Shown: positions 51,882 to 62,577, counted from the stretch's first letter. The stretch: 64,000 bases of DNA from Massilia alkalitolerans DSM 17462 (GCF_000427785.1 NZ_ATYR01000016.1:62001-126000); one strand, 5' to 3'. Program-made: numbers and translations. The notes: a model not told the origin generated them from the sequence alone.

Positions 51882-53321
51882 ATGAACAAACTGGATGTGG
51901 ATGTCGCCATCATCGGCACCGGCACCGCCGGCATGACGGCCTATCGGGCGGCGAAGGCGCAAGGAGCCCGGGTGGCGGTTATCGAAAGCAGCCACTACGG
52001 CACCACCTGCGCACGGGTCGGCTGCATGCCCAGCAAGCTCCTGATCGCGGCAGCCGAGGCCGCGCACGTGATGCAGCACAGCGCGCCCTTCGGCGTGCAC
52101 GCGGGCGACGTCCGCATCGACGGCCGCGCCGTGATGGAGCGCGTGCGGCGCGAGCGCGACCGCTTCGTGGGCTTCGTGCTGGAAAGCGTCGAGTCCTTCG
52201 ATGACGCAGACAAGCTGCGCGGCCATGCGCGCTTCACCGGCCCGCATACCTTGGCTGTAGACGACCACACCGAAATCACCGCCGGCCGCATCGTGATTGC
52301 CACCGGTTCCACGCCGTTGCGCCTGCCCGTGCTGGAGAACGTCGGCCCCGGTATCGCCACCAGCGACGACGTGTTCTACTGGGACGAGCTGCCGAAGTCG
52401 GTGGCCGTGATCGGCACCGGCGTGATCGGCCTGGAGCTGGGCCAGGCCCTGCACCGCCTGGGCGTGCGCGTGAAGCTGTTCGCGCGCGGCGGCAGCATCG
52501 CCCACCTGAGCGACCCGGAAGTGCTGCGCAGCGCCACCCGTGTGCTCACCGAGGAACTCGACATCCAGTTCCAGTCGAAGGTGACGGGCGCGGTGCAGGA
52601 GGGAGACGAAGTGGCATTGCGTTACAGCGACGCCCTCGGTGAAGAGAAGACCGAACGTTTCCAGGTCGTGCTGATGGCGGCCGGCCGCACGCCCAACGTG
52701 CACGACATCGGGCTGGAGCACTCGGGCCTGGAGCGCGGCCCGGACGGCATTCCGCTGTTTGACGTCCGCACCATGCAGTGCGGAACCAGCCACATCTTCA
52801 TCGCCGGCGACGCCAACAACGAGCGCCCGCTGCTGCACGACGCCGCCGACCACGGCAAGATCGCGGGCGACAACGCGGGCCGCTATCCGGACGTGCGTCC
52901 GGGATTGCGCCGCACGCCGATCGCGGTGGCCTTCACCGACCCGAACATCGCCACCCTGGGCGCGAACTACCGCAGCCTGTGCGAAGGCGGCAAGCGCAAG
53001 TTCGCGGTCGGTTCGGTCTCGTTCGCGAACCAGGGCCGCAGCCGGGTGATGTTACAGAACAAGGGGATGCTGCGGGTGTATGCGGAATACGGCTCGCGCC
53101 GCTTCCTGGGCGCCGAGATGATCGCGCCGCGCGCCGAGCACCTGGCGCACACCCTGTCCTGGGCCTGCCAGATGCGCATGACGGTGGACCAGATGCTGGA
53201 GATGCCCTTTTATCACCCGGTGATCGAGGAGGGGGTGCGCACCGCTCTGCGCGACCTGGCGCAGAACCTGTCCAAGGGAGAGAGCGAGATCGACCCGGCC
53301 GATACCGAGCCGGGTACGTAA
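51882..53321 (+). CDS. Dihydrolipoamide dehydrogenase-family flavoprotein
   Basis: A 479-residue class I pyridine nucleotide-disulfide oxidoreductase. It has the FAD fold AIIGTGTAGMTAYRAA, the redox-active disulfide TTCARVGCMPSK (Cys43, Cys48), a second nucleotide fold AVIGTGVIGLELGQAL, the FAD segment HIFIAGDANNERPLLH and the catalytic C-terminal HPVIEE (His-Glu pair, HPTLSE in typical Lpd). The dimer-interface domain is complete. It stands apart from any 2-oxoacid dehydrogenase genes, so its partner is unclear and it could be a paralog rather than the main Lpd. GGAG site present. Confidence 0.88.
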   Translation: MNKLDVDVAIIGTGTAGMTAYRAAKAQGARVAVIESSHYGTTCARVGCMPSKLLIAAAEAAHVMQHSAPFGVHAGDVRIDGRAVMERVRRERDRFVGFVLESVESFDDADKLRGHARFTGPHTLAVDDHTEITAGRIVIATGSTPLRLPVLENVGPGIATSDDVFYWDELPKSVAVIGTGVIGLELGQALHRLGVRVKLFARGGSIAHLSDPEVLRSATRVLTEELDIQFQSKVTGAVQEGDEVALRYSDALGEEKTERFQVVLMAAGRTPNVHDIGLEHSGLERGPDGIPLFDVRTMQCGTSHIFIAGDANNERPLLHDAADHGKIAGDNAGRYPDVRPGLRRTPIAVAFTDPNIATLGANYRSLCEGGKRKFAVGSVSFANQGRSRVMLQNKGMLRVYAEYGSRRFLGAEMIAPRAEHLAHTLSWACQMRMTVDQMLEMPFYHPVIEEGVRTALRDLAQNLSKGESEIDPADTEPGT

Positions 53322-53362
53322 GATCAGTTTGGCTTAATCATTCGCCAAAAAGATTAGCGAAA

Positions 53363-53848
53363 TTAATTCAGGTAGCTGGCATCCAGCTTGCCCTCGCCGG
53401 CCAGCTGGCGCAGGATGCGCACGGTGTCGACGTCGGCTTCCTGGTAGGCCGAGCGCTTGAAGTCGTCGTACATGGCGTTGGCCGGGTCGGTGTGCTCGCC
53501 CTGGCCGTCGTCGTAGCAGAAGCGCACCAGCAGCACGGCGTCGCCCGGCGCCTCGATGATCATCTTCAGGCTGGAGGCCGCGATCTCGCCCTGGGCCGGC
53601 ACTTCGTAGCGCACTTCCTTCAGCGGGGTCAGATACACGACGTCGTCGATTACCAGGTCGCCGTAGCGCAGGCGGCGCGCGAAGCTGCCGCTGGTCCTGT
53701 CGCCGATCGTGCATTCGTCCAGGTGCGGCACGAACATGGTCGGCGATTCGGCGCGCAGCACCAGCCCGCGCCACAGCTGTTCGATCGATATGGTGTCGAT
53801 CAGCGGGTTGAGCGGATCGTTGATCTGGATGAGATGTTCAAATTTCAT
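53363..53848 (-). CDS. DUF1857 (SRPBCC-fold) family protein
   Basis: A 161-residue protein starting at the ATG at 53848 (MKFEHLIQINDP); the open frame up to 53953 has a different character. It reads FEHLIQINDPLNPLIDTISI, LWRGLVLRAESPTMFVPHLD and EVPAQGEIAASSLKMIIEA, a pattern I associate with DUF1857, a START/SRPBCC-like fold predicted to bind small hydrophobic ligands. No signal peptide. Convergent with the flavoprotein gene, divergent from modA. Function unknown. Confidence 0.7.
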   Translation of the reverse strand: MKFEHLIQINDPLNPLIDTISIEQLWRGLVLRAESPTMFVPHLDECTIGDRTSGSFARRLRYGDLVIDDVVYLTPLKEVRYEVPAQGEIAASSLKMIIEAPGDAVLLVRFCYDDGQGEHTDPANAMYDDFKRSAYQEADVDTVRILRQLAGEGKLDASYLN

Positions 53849-53970
53849 GGTGCAGTCCGAATAAGGCCTGGCGCGGGGCGCCACAAGCCTGCGATGGTAC
53901 CCGATTGCGTGTCCCGGCGTCGCCGCTGCCCCGGCGGACGGGCGCGCTTTCATTGGTAATATAGCGATAG

Positions 53971-54747
<777 letters not shown>

Positions 54748-54753
54748 TCCGGC

Positions 54754-55434
54754 ATGGCAGAGGAAAACCTGGCAGCCGTGTGGCTGACGCTCAAGCTGGC
54801 GTCGATCGTCACGGTCCTGCTGCTCATCCTTGGGACGCCGATCGCCTGGTGGCTGGCGCGCACGCGCTCGCGCATGAAAAGCGCGGTCGGCGCGGTCGTG
54901 GCGCTGCCGCTGGTCCTGCCGCCGACCGTGCTCGGTTTCTACCTGCTGGTCGCCATGGGCCCGAACGGGCCGGTCGGGCGCGCCACCGATGCCCTGGGCC
55001 TCGGCACCCTGCCGTTCACCTTTCCCGGGCTGGTGATCGCCTCGGTGTTCTATTCCATGCCCTTCGTCGTCCAGCCCCTGCAGAATGCCTTCGAGGCGAT
55101 CGGCGAGCGTCCGCTGGAAGTGGCGGCGACCCTGCGCGCCAGCCCCTGGGATACCTTCTGGTCGGTCGTGGTGCCGCTGGCGCGCCCCGGCTTCCTGTCC
55201 GGCGCCGTGCTCGGTTTCGCGCATACGATCGGTGAGTTTGGCGTGATCCTGATGATCGGCGGGAACATCCCGGACAAGACCCGCGTGGTCTCGGTCCAGA
55301 TCTACGACCACGTCGAGGCCATGGAATATGCGCAGGCGCATTGGCTGGCCGGCGGCATGCTGGTGTTCAGTTTCCTTGTTCTTCTGGCCCTGTACACCTT
55401 CAATCCGCCGGCGGTGAAAGGCATCAAGGGATGA
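54754..55434 (+). CDS. modB: ModB, molybdate ABC transporter permease
   Basis: A 226-residue permease with about five to six helices and the EAA loop [39 protein letters not shown], followed by [20 protein letters not shown], a hallmark of ModB. It starts 6 bp after modA and its stop overlaps the modC ATG. Forms the membrane channel of the ModABC importer. Confidence 0.95.
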   Translation: MAEENLAAVWLTLKLASIVTVLLLILGTPIAWWLARTRSRMKSAVGAVVALPLVLPPTVLGFYLLVAMGPNGPVGRATDALGLGTLPFTFPGLVIASVFYSMPFVVQPLQNAFEAIGERPLEVAATLRASPWDTFWSVVVPLARPGFLSGAVLGFAHTIGEFGVILMIGGNIPDKTRVVSVQIYDHVEAMEYAQAHWLAGGMLVFSFLVLLALYTFNPPAVKGIKG

Positions 55435-56507
55435 GCGGCATCCGCGCCAGTTTCCGCATCGACCGCGGCGGCTTCATGCTCGATGTCGACCTCGTCTTGC
55501 CGGGGCGCGGCGTGAGCGCCCTGTTCGGCCCCTCGGGTTCCGGCAAGACTACCTGCCTGCGTGCGATCGCCGGCCTGGAGCGCGCACCGAACGGCTATGT
55601 CGCGCTGGGCGACGAGGTGTGGCAGGATGAGGCGCGCAAGGCGTTCGTGCCGACGCACCGGCGCGCGCTGGGCGTCGTGTTCCAGGAAGCCAGCCTGTTC
55701 CCGCACCTGAGCGTGCGCGGCAACCTCGAATTCGGCTTGAGCCGGGTCGCCGGCGCCGACCGCCGCTTCGAACTCGGGCCGGTGGCCGTCATGCTCGGCA
55801 TCGAAAGGCTGCTCGAGCGCAAGCCGGCGAGCCTGTCCGGTGGCGAGCGCCAGCGTGTGGCGATCGCCCGCGCCTTGCTGTCCTCGCCGCGCCTGCTGCT
55901 CATGGACGAGCCGCTCGCTGCACTCGACCTCAAGCGCAAGCAGGAAATCCTGCCTTACCTGGAGCGCATGCATGACGAGCTCTCCATTCCCATCATCTAC
56001 GTCAGCCACGCGCCCGACGAAGTGGCGCGCCTGGCCGACCATCTGGTGCTGCTCGACGCCGGACGCGTGGTGGCCAGCGGCCCGCTCACCGAAACGCTGG
56101 CCCGCGCCGACCTGCCGCCGGCCTTCGCCGACGATACCGGGGTGGTGCTCGAGACCGTGCTGGCCGGGCACGAAGCCGACGATCTCTCGCGCCTGGCGTT
56201 CGAGGGCGGCGCGCTGTTCGTCGGCCGCCGCAGCGAGCCGGTGGGCAGCCGCCTGCGCTGCCGCATCCATGCACGCGATGTCAGCATCGCGCTGGAGCGG
56301 CCCCACCGCAGCAGCATCGTGAATCTCCTGCCGGCCATCGTGACGGCGACCGCGGCCACCGACACGCCGGGACACGTGCTGGTGCAGATGCGCATGGGCG
56401 AGGTGCTGCTGCTTGCACGCATTTCCGAACGCTCCCGGCGCGAGCTGGACATCCGTCCCGGCCTGCAGGTCTGGGCCCAGGTCAAGGCGGTCGCACTGCT
56501 TGCCTAG
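55431..56507 (+). CDS. modC: ModC, molybdate ABC transporter ATPase
   Basis: A 358-residue ATPase: Walker [10 protein letters not shown] (about residues 33-41), signature [15 protein letters not shown], Walker [14 protein letters not shown], switch [15 protein letters not shown], and a C-terminal TOBE domain ([17 protein letters not shown]...). Start ATG 55431 overlaps the modB stop (ATGA); the longer open frame lies within modB. It powers molybdate uptake for molybdopterin enzymes. Confidence 0.95.
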   Translation: MSGIRASFRIDRGGFMLDVDLVLPGRGVSALFGPSGSGKTTCLRAIAGLERAPNGYVALGDEVWQDEARKAFVPTHRRALGVVFQEASLFPHLSVRGNLEFGLSRVAGADRRFELGPVAVMLGIERLLERKPASLSGGERQRVAIARALLSSPRLLLMDEPLAALDLKRKQEILPYLERMHDELSIPIIYVSHAPDEVARLADHLVLLDAGRVVASGPLTETLARADLPPAFADDTGVVLETVLAGHEADDLSRLAFEGGALFVGRRSEPVGSRLRCRIHARDVSIALERPHRSSIVNLLPAIVTATAATDTPGHVLVQMRMGEVLLLARISERSRRELDIRPGLQVWAQVKAVALLA

Positions 56508-56600
56508 CACGTGTTGCAAAACTGCCTTTTTACGGCATCATTTTGGCGCGGTTTCGAACTCAGCCTTACAATACCCGGCCATTCTGCAGAAATCTTTCCC

Positions 56601-58661
56601 ATGTCCAATGCACCAAAATTCGGCCTTAACGGGCCGCAGAGCGAAGCCGTGCTCTATCTCGACGGCCCATGCCTGGTGCTGGCCGGTGCCGGCTCGGGCA
56701 AGACGCGCGTCATTACGCAAAAGATTGCGTACATGATCGAAGACCGCGGCTACGACCCGCGCACGATCGCCGCCCTGACCTTCACCAACAAGGCCGCGCT
56801 CGAGATGCAGGAACGCATCGCCAAGCTGCTCAAGCAGCCCAAGCAGGCCAAGCAACTGACCGTCTCCACCTTCCACTCGCTGGGCGTCAAGATCCTGCGC
56901 CAGGAAGCGGCCGGCGTCGGCCTGAAGGACAAGTTCTCGATCATGGACAGCGACGATTGCTACACCGTCGTCTCCGACCTGGCGCTCACCACCGATAAAC
57001 AGGAAATCCGCCGCATCCAGAACGCGATTTCGCTGTGGAAGAACGGCCTGGTCGACCCCGAGGACGCGATCCGCAATGCGAAGGACGAGGACGAAGCCAT
57101 GTCGGCGCGCGTCTACCGCAGCTACCTGGCCACCCTGCAGGCCTACCAGGCGGTCGACTTCGACGACCTGATCCGCCTGCCGGTGGAGCTGTTCCGCAAC
57201 AACGAATCGATCCGCGACCGTTGGCAGCGCCGCTTGCGCTATCTCTTGATGGACGAGTACCAAGACACCAACACCTGCCAGTACGAGCTGGTGAAACTGC
57301 TGGTGACGGGTCTCGGCAAGAAGCCGATGTTCACGGCCGTGGGCGACGACGACCAGGCGATCTACGCCTGGCGCGGCGCTTCGGTCGAAAACCTCAAAAC
57401 GCTGCAGACCGACTTCCCCGACCTGCGCGTCATCAAGCTGGAACAGAACTACCGCTCCACCACCCGCATCCTGCAGGCGGCCAATGCCGTCATCGGCAAC
57501 AATCCGAAGCTGTTCGAGAAGTCGCTCTGGTCCGAACACGGCCTGGGCGAGCCGATCGAAGTGCTGGGCATGCAGAGCGACGAGCAGGAAGCCGAGCAGG
57601 TGGCCATCATGATCTCGGCCGACCACTTCCAGCGCAAGAACAAGTGGACCGACTACGCGATCCTGTACCGCGGCAACCACCAGGCGCGCATCATCGAGCA
57701 GGCCCTGCGCAAGGAACGCATTCCCTACACCATGTCGGGCGGCCAGAGCTTTTTCGACAAGGCCGAGATCAAGGACATCATCGCCTACCTGCGCCTGATC
57801 GCGAACCAGGACGACGACCCGGCTTTCATTCGCGCCGTCACCACGCCCAAGCGCGGGGTCGGCATGGCCACGCTCGAGACGCTGGGCGAATTCTCCAAGC
57901 AGTGGAATTGTTCGCTGTTCGAGGCCGCGCGCAAGAACGGGCTGGAAGCCAAGCTGGCCGAGCGCCAGCTGGCGCCGCTGCGCGACTTCTGCCGCTTCCT
58001 GCTGGAGCTGGAAGACCGCGCCACCCGGCCCGGCCCCTCCGGCAGCGGCGACAATGCCGCCGAAGTGCTCGACGACATGATGAAGGAGATGAACTACGAG
58101 CACTACCTGTACGAGAGCTTCGACGACCGCGCGGCCCAGGCCAAGTGGCAGAACGTGCTCGAGTTCACCAACTGGCTGAAGGAACGCGGCCGGGGCGGAC
58201 GCGACCGCGACGGCGAAGAGAAGAACCTGCTGGAACTGACCCAGATGGTGGCCCTGATGTCGATGCTCGAGGGCCAGGACGAGGAACAGGATGCGGTGCG
58301 CATGTCCACCCTGCACGCCTCCAAGGGCCTGGAATACCCGCACGTATTCCTGGTCGGGGTGGAAGAGGGCATCCTGCCGCACAAGGGCGACCCGGATGCG
58401 CCGGTGGAAGTGATGGCCGCCCGCATCCAGGAGGAGCGCCGCCTGATGTATGTGGGCATCACGCGCGCCCAGCGCACCCTGCGCCTGACCTGGTGCAAGA
58501 AGCGCAAGCGCGCCGGCGAGCTGGTGCATTGCGAACCCTCGCGCTTCATCAAGGAGATGGCGCTGGACGTCGGCGACGCGCCGCCCAAGGAAACCGAAGT
58601 GCTCAGTCCGAAGGAAAGGCTGGCCAGCCTGAAGGCCTTGCTGGCCATGCCGAAAGCATAA
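56601..58661 (+). CDS. rep: Rep/UvrD-family DNA helicase
   Basis: A 686-residue SF1A helicase: GLNGPQSEAVLYLDGPCLVL with Walker A AGAGSGKTRVI, motif Ia AALTFTNKAALEM, FDDLIRLPVELF, motif II MDEYQDTN, motif III GDDDQAIYAWRGA, motif IV LEQNYRSTTRIL, motif V TLHASKGLEYPHVFLVGVEEG and motif VI YVGITRAQRTL. The length and the FDDLI stretch favour Rep over UvrD/PcrA, but the subfamily call is by eye. Start ATG at 56601; the open frame upstream lacks homology. Rep removes proteins ahead of the replication fork and works with PriA-dependent restart. Confidence 0.88.
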   Translation: MSNAPKFGLNGPQSEAVLYLDGPCLVLAGAGSGKTRVITQKIAYMIEDRGYDPRTIAALTFTNKAALEMQERIAKLLKQPKQAKQLTVSTFHSLGVKILRQEAAGVGLKDKFSIMDSDDCYTVVSDLALTTDKQEIRRIQNAISLWKNGLVDPEDAIRNAKDEDEAMSARVYRSYLATLQAYQAVDFDDLIRLPVELFRNNESIRDRWQRRLRYLLMDEYQDTNTCQYELVKLLVTGLGKKPMFTAVGDDDQAIYAWRGASVENLKTLQTDFPDLRVIKLEQNYRSTTRILQAANAVIGNNPKLFEKSLWSEHGLGEPIEVLGMQSDEQEAEQVAIMISADHFQRKNKWTDYAILYRGNHQARIIEQALRKERIPYTMSGGQSFFDKAEIKDIIAYLRLIANQDDDPAFIRAVTTPKRGVGMATLETLGEFSKQWNCSLFEAARKNGLEAKLAERQLAPLRDFCRFLLELEDRATRPGPSGSGDNAAEVLDDMMKEMNYEHYLYESFDDRAAQAKWQNVLEFTNWLKERGRGGRDRDGEEKNLLELTQMVALMSMLEGQDEEQDAVRMSTLHASKGLEYPHVFLVGVEEGILPHKGDPDAPVEVMAARIQEERRLMYVGITRAQRTLRLTWCKKRKRAGELVHCEPSRFIKEMALDVGDAPPKETEVLSPKERLASLKALLAMPKA

Positions 58662-58838
58662 GGTCATCCGTGCCGGGGGCATGGATGGCGGCTGAGGCGT
58701 TGCGCATCAGCCTTGTCGGCCTGCTAATAGCCGCGCACGATTGAAATTCTTATTTGACTTCATCTGTGCCGCAGGAAATACTTTCCGGAAAGCGAGCTCA
58801 ATGTAGAGTCTTGCAACCACTTTCTGACTATTTCACGC

Positions 58839-60995
58839 ATGGCAACCGTTACCGACCTGACCACGACCCCCCTGTCCGGGCTGAATCACATCGATGCGCT
58901 GCTCGATATCGGCCCCGACTGGAACTACATGATCGGCGTGACGCCGAACACGATTTACTACACCTTCGACATCTCGTCCGGAAACGAAGTGAACCCGGAT
59001 ACCGGCACGGCGGTGACGGGACAGGCGGCGTTCAATATCACCCAGCAGACTGCCGCGCGGTCGGCCTTCACCTACCTGCAGCAGGTCACCGGCATCCAGT
59101 TCGTCGAAACCTCGAACGGCAGCAATGCTCAGATCCACTTGGCCAACCTCGACCTCGAAGGCAGCCAGACCACGGGCCTGTGCAGCTGGAACGGACCGTA
59201 TTCGTACATCGGCAATAACGTCGTCGGATACAAGCCGAATGCCTATGTCTATCTCGATAACGTGGAATGGCGCGCGCAGAACGGCAATCCGGTACCGGGC
59301 AGCGAGGGCTACCAGACCCTGCTGCACGAGCTGGGGCATGCGCTCGGCCTCAAGCATCCCTTCCATGAGGGGGATGAGCACGACCACATCCATCTCCCCT
59401 TCCAGCAGGACAATACCGGCAATACGATCATGTCGTACACCGATACCGGCGGACCGTACAGCACCTTCAGCCCGTACGACATCGCCGCGCTGAACTGGCT
59501 GTACGGCGGCGATGGCCTGGGCGGCGCGCTCGGCGTCGACGCAGGCGGGCGCTTCATCACCGGCACGACCGGCGCCGATCGCATCAACGGCACGGCCGGC
59601 AACGACCGCATCGTCGTCCTTGGCGGCAACGACATCATCGACGGCGGGGGCGGCACCGACACCGTCGTGTTCAGCCGTGGCCGTGGCGAATACAGCTTCA
59701 GCGAAAACGGCAGCGGCAGCCTGCTCGTGACGCACGCGACCCTGGGCACCGCCACGCTCAGCAACATCGAACTGCTCGCCTTCACCGACGGACAGTACCA
59801 GCGTTCGCAGGTCACGAGCGACGTCACGCCGCCCGCGGCGCCGGCGCTGTCGGTGTCGAAGAATGCCGCCGGCTACACGTCCGGCAACAAGCCACTCGTC
59901 ACCGGCTCGGCCGAAGCAAACGCCCTGGTGCGCATCTACGACGGCGAGCGCCTTGTGGCCGAAACCCGCGCCGACGCGAACGGCTTGTTCAGCGTGGTCG
60001 CCAGTGCCTTCAACGACGGCCTGAATTATTCGCTGCGCGCAAGTGCGACCGACGCCGCCGGCAACGTCTCGGCATTCAGCAATGCCGTCAGCTTCAACGT
60101 CGACGCGACGCCGCCGGTGATCCCGACCTCGACGCTGGCCCTGGGCGCGGGCGGCAACCAGCCGGTCTTCAGCGGCACCGCCGAGGCCGGCACCACGATC
60201 CAGCTGGTGCGCATCAGCGACGCCACCGAGATCGGCCGCACCGTGGTCAAGAGCGATGGCAGCTGGCGGATCGACTCGGTGGCGCTGCCGAACGGCCCCT
60301 ATGAAGTGGCCGCCGTGTCGGTCGACATCGCCGACAACGCCACCAGCGCCGCGAACCGCATGCAGTTCACCATCGACAGCATGCTCAACCTGACCGGCAA
60401 CAGCCTGAACAACACCTTCACGCCGGGCGCGGGCAACAACGCGGTCGACGGCGGCGCCGGCCTCGATACCGTCGTGTACAACGGCGCCCGCGCCGGCTTC
60501 ACGATCGAGCGCGGCGTCTACGGCGTGAGCGTGACCGACAAGAGCGGCGCGCTGGGTATCGACAACCTGGTCAACGTCGAGCGCATCCAGTTCGGCGACA
60601 CCATGGTGGCGCTCGACATCGACGGCTCGGCCGGCGAGGTCTACCGCCTGTACCGCGCCGCCTTCGACCGCGAGCCGGACAAGGGCGGCCTGTCGTTCTG
60701 GATCAAGGCCCTCGATACCGGCAATTACAACTTGACCCAGATCTCGCAGATGTTCCTGGCCGACAAGGAAGCCCAGGCCCTGTATTCGACCGACCCGTCG
60801 GACAGCTATTTCGTGAGCAAGCTGTACGCCCACGTGCTGCACCGTCCGGCCGAAGGCGCGGGCTTCGACTTCTGGGTCAATGGCCTGAAGCAGGCCTCGC
60901 GTGCCGAGGTGCTGGCCTTCTTCTCGGAAAGCCCGGAAAACCAGGCGCAGGTGATCGGCCTGATCAACAACGGCATCGAGTTCCCGCTCGCCTGA
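58839..60995 (+). CDS. Serralysin-type (M10) metalloprotease with RTX-like, Ig-like and DUF4214 domains
   Basis: A 718-residue protein. The metzincin zinc site HELGHALGLKHP is at residues 163-174, with the Met-turn IMSYT near 198, as in serralysins. After it come RTX-type repeats (GTTGADRINGTAGNDRIVVL, GGNDIIDGGGGTD, about 240-285), Ig-like modules (about 325-525), a second RTX-like block (GNSLNNTFTPGAGNNAVDGG) and a C-terminal DUF4214 domain (YRLYRAAFDREPDKGGLSFW, about 605-710). There is no N-terminal signal peptide, consistent with type I secretion by a C-terminal signal, but no T1SS genes are adjacent. No clear ribosome site before the ATG; TTGACT at 58754-58759 may be a -35. Confidence 0.87.
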   Translation: MATVTDLTTTPLSGLNHIDALLDIGPDWNYMIGVTPNTIYYTFDISSGNEVNPDTGTAVTGQAAFNITQQTAARSAFTYLQQVTGIQFVETSNGSNAQIHLANLDLEGSQTTGLCSWNGPYSYIGNNVVGYKPNAYVYLDNVEWRAQNGNPVPGSEGYQTLLHELGHALGLKHPFHEGDEHDHIHLPFQQDNTGNTIMSYTDTGGPYSTFSPYDIAALNWLYGGDGLGGALGVDAGGRFITGTTGADRINGTAGNDRIVVLGGNDIIDGGGGTDTVVFSRGRGEYSFSENGSGSLLVTHATLGTATLSNIELLAFTDGQYQRSQVTSDVTPPAAPALSVSKNAAGYTSGNKPLVTGSAEANALVRIYDGERLVAETRADANGLFSVVASAFNDGLNYSLRASATDAAGNVSAFSNAVSFNVDATPPVIPTSTLALGAGGNQPVFSGTAEAGTTIQLVRISDATEIGRTVVKSDGSWRIDSVALPNGPYEVAAVSVDIADNATSAANRMQFTIDSMLNLTGNSLNNTFTPGAGNNAVDGGAGLDTVVYNGARAGFTIERGVYGVSVTDKSGALGIDNLVNVERIQFGDTMVALDIDGSAGEVYRLYRAAFDREPDKGGLSFWIKALDTGNYNLTQISQMFLADKEAQALYSTDPSDSYFVSKLYAHVLHRPAEGAGFDFWVNGLKQASRAEVLAFFSESPENQAQVIGLINNGIEFPLA

Positions 60996-61048
60996 TGCCG
61001 GGCTGCGCGCAGGGCTGTCATAATGACGGCTTTGCGCGCGAGTTGAAC

Positions 61049-61252
61049 ATGAGCCAGGAAGACCGTTTTGTCGATATCGAAATCAAGCTCGCGCACCAGG
61101 AAGACCTGGTCGAGACGCTGAACGACACCATCTACCGCCAGGGCCGCCGCATCGACCAGCTCGAAGCCCTGGTCGCCTCGCTGGTGGACCATGTCCGCAC
61201 CCTGCAGTCCACCCGCCAGGGACCGGTCAACGAGAAACCGCCTCACTACTGA
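61049..61252 (+). CDS. slyX: SlyX family protein
   Basis: A 67-residue coiled-coil protein with the SlyX pattern: RFVDIEIKLAHQEDLVETLN, DTIYRQGRRIDQLEAL and a C-terminal GPVNEKPPHY (PPHY is the usual end). The start at 61049 gives the standard length; the frame upstream overlaps nothing homologous. The function of SlyX is not known. Its 3' end overlaps the convergent GMC gene by 26 bp. Confidence 0.92.
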   Translation: MSQEDRFVDIEIKLAHQEDLVETLNDTIYRQGRRIDQLEALVASLVDHVRTLQSTRQGPVNEKPPHY

Positions 61253-62546
61253 CACCGGCGCCGGCCAGCATGGCGCCCAGCCGCTTGCCCAGGCACAGCA
61301 GGGTGAGCGTCGGCGGCAATCCCCATGGCTGCGGGATCACCGAGGCGTCGCACACGTAGAGTCCGGGCGCGGCGCGCAGCGCGCTGTCCACGCCTTCGCC
61401 GATGCGGACGCTGCCGCCGGGATGGGCGGCAAAATGGTGGCTTGCAAACACCTGCCGCGCGCCCGCCTGTTCCAGGATCCGGCGCGCCATTCCGATGCCT
61501 TTGTCAAGCCGCGCCCGATCGCCTGGCGTCAGGCGCTTGTCCACCCAGCGTGGGCCGACCGCGCCGCCGATGTCGTCGCGGATCTTCACCATGATGCTCA
61601 GCGTGCGCCGGTGCGCGCCCACCCGGTCGACCCGGCCGGCCTGCAGCGCGAAGGCCGCGTACATCGGCGCCGGCAAGGTGAGGTCGGCCAGCGCGACGCC
61701 CTCGCTTGGGAAGCTGGCGCCGGCCGCCATCGGCACCTCGGCGCCGCCGTTGGGGTCATCCAGGCCATCCACACTGCCCATCACCGCCACCACCGGATCG
61801 CTGAAGAAGGACGCCAGCCGCGGCCCCAGGCCGGAGGCATGCAGCAGGCGCGGGCTGCCGATGCCGCCGCCCGCCAGCACCACCGTCTGCGCCCGTGCCG
61901 TGTGCGTGCCGCCTTCGCGCCGGTATTCCACGCCGATGGCGCGTCCGTCTTCCACCAGCACGCGCCGTACCCGGCTGCGGTCCAGCAGCACGGCGCCGTG
62001 GCGGCAGGCGTCCTCGACGAAATCGCGTGCGCTCCACTTGGCGCCGTAGGGGCAGCCGTACACGCAGCGCCAGCAGCCGCTGCGGCAGGCCTGCGGGCGG
62101 ATCATCTTGTCGAGCTTTTCCCAGTTGAACCCGGCAGCGCGTGCCGCCGCCATGATGCGCGCCGCCATTGGGCCGACCAGGTTGTCGGGCAGGGGCGCGA
62201 GCGGCAGTTCCGCGCGCAAGGCGGCGAGATGGGGCGCCAGGTCGATGCCGTGGGCGGCGAACATGGCGGCAGGGGGCGGGGCGGCGGTGGCGAAGTTCAG
62301 CGCCGAGCTGCCTCCCAAGGCGGTGCCGGCCACCAGCAGCGAAGCGTCGCGGTGCAGCCAGGCGCCGCGGCCGGGCAGGGCCATGGTGGCCATCTGGCCC
62401 AGGGTGCCGGCCAGGGGCGCGGCGCTGCCCTGCTCGAGCACCAGGACGCGGGCGCCGGCGCGCGCCAGTTCGCGCGCCGTGCTGGCGCCGCCGGGGCCGG
62501 TGCCGACGACGATGGCGTCGTAGGAGCGTTGGGTGAGGGATTCCAT
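61227..62546 (-). CDS. GMC-family FAD-dependent oxidoreductase
   Basis: A 439-residue flavoprotein with the N-terminal FAD fold YDAIVVGTGPGGASTARELA and VLVLEQGSAAP, a cysteine-rich stretch CRSGCWRCVYGCPYGAKWSA (about residues 152-171), TVVLAGGGIGSPRLLHASGL and a C-terminal GLYVCDASVIPQPWGLPPTL (GMC C-terminal pattern). GMC enzymes oxidise alcohols, sugars or sterols; the cysteines recall GMC members reported with extra metal or electron-transfer roles, but that is unproven here. I start at ATG 62546; the GTG at 62567 is weaker. It stands alone. Confidence 0.85.
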   Translation of the reverse strand: MESLTQRSYDAIVVGTGPGGASTARELARAGARVLVLEQGSAAPLAGTLGQMATMALPGRGAWLHRDASLLVAGTALGGSSALNFATAAPPPAAMFAAHGIDLAPHLAALRAELPLAPLPDNLVGPMAARIMAAARAAGFNWEKLDKMIRPQACRSGCWRCVYGCPYGAKWSARDFVEDACRHGAVLLDRSRVRRVLVEDGRAIGVEYRREGGTHTARAQTVVLAGGGIGSPRLLHASGLGPRLASFFSDPVVAVMGSVDGLDDPNGGAEVPMAAGASFPSEGVALADLTLPAPMYAAFALQAGRVDRVGAHRRTLSIMVKIRDDIGGAVGPRWVDKRLTPGDRARLDKGIGMARRILEQAGARQVFASHHFAAHPGGSVRIGEGVDSALRAAPGLYVCDASVIPQPWGLPPTLTLLCLGKRLGAMLAGAGVSSEAVSR

Positions 62547-62577
62547 GGTGAAAACGGATGCTAGCACGGCCAGAATT

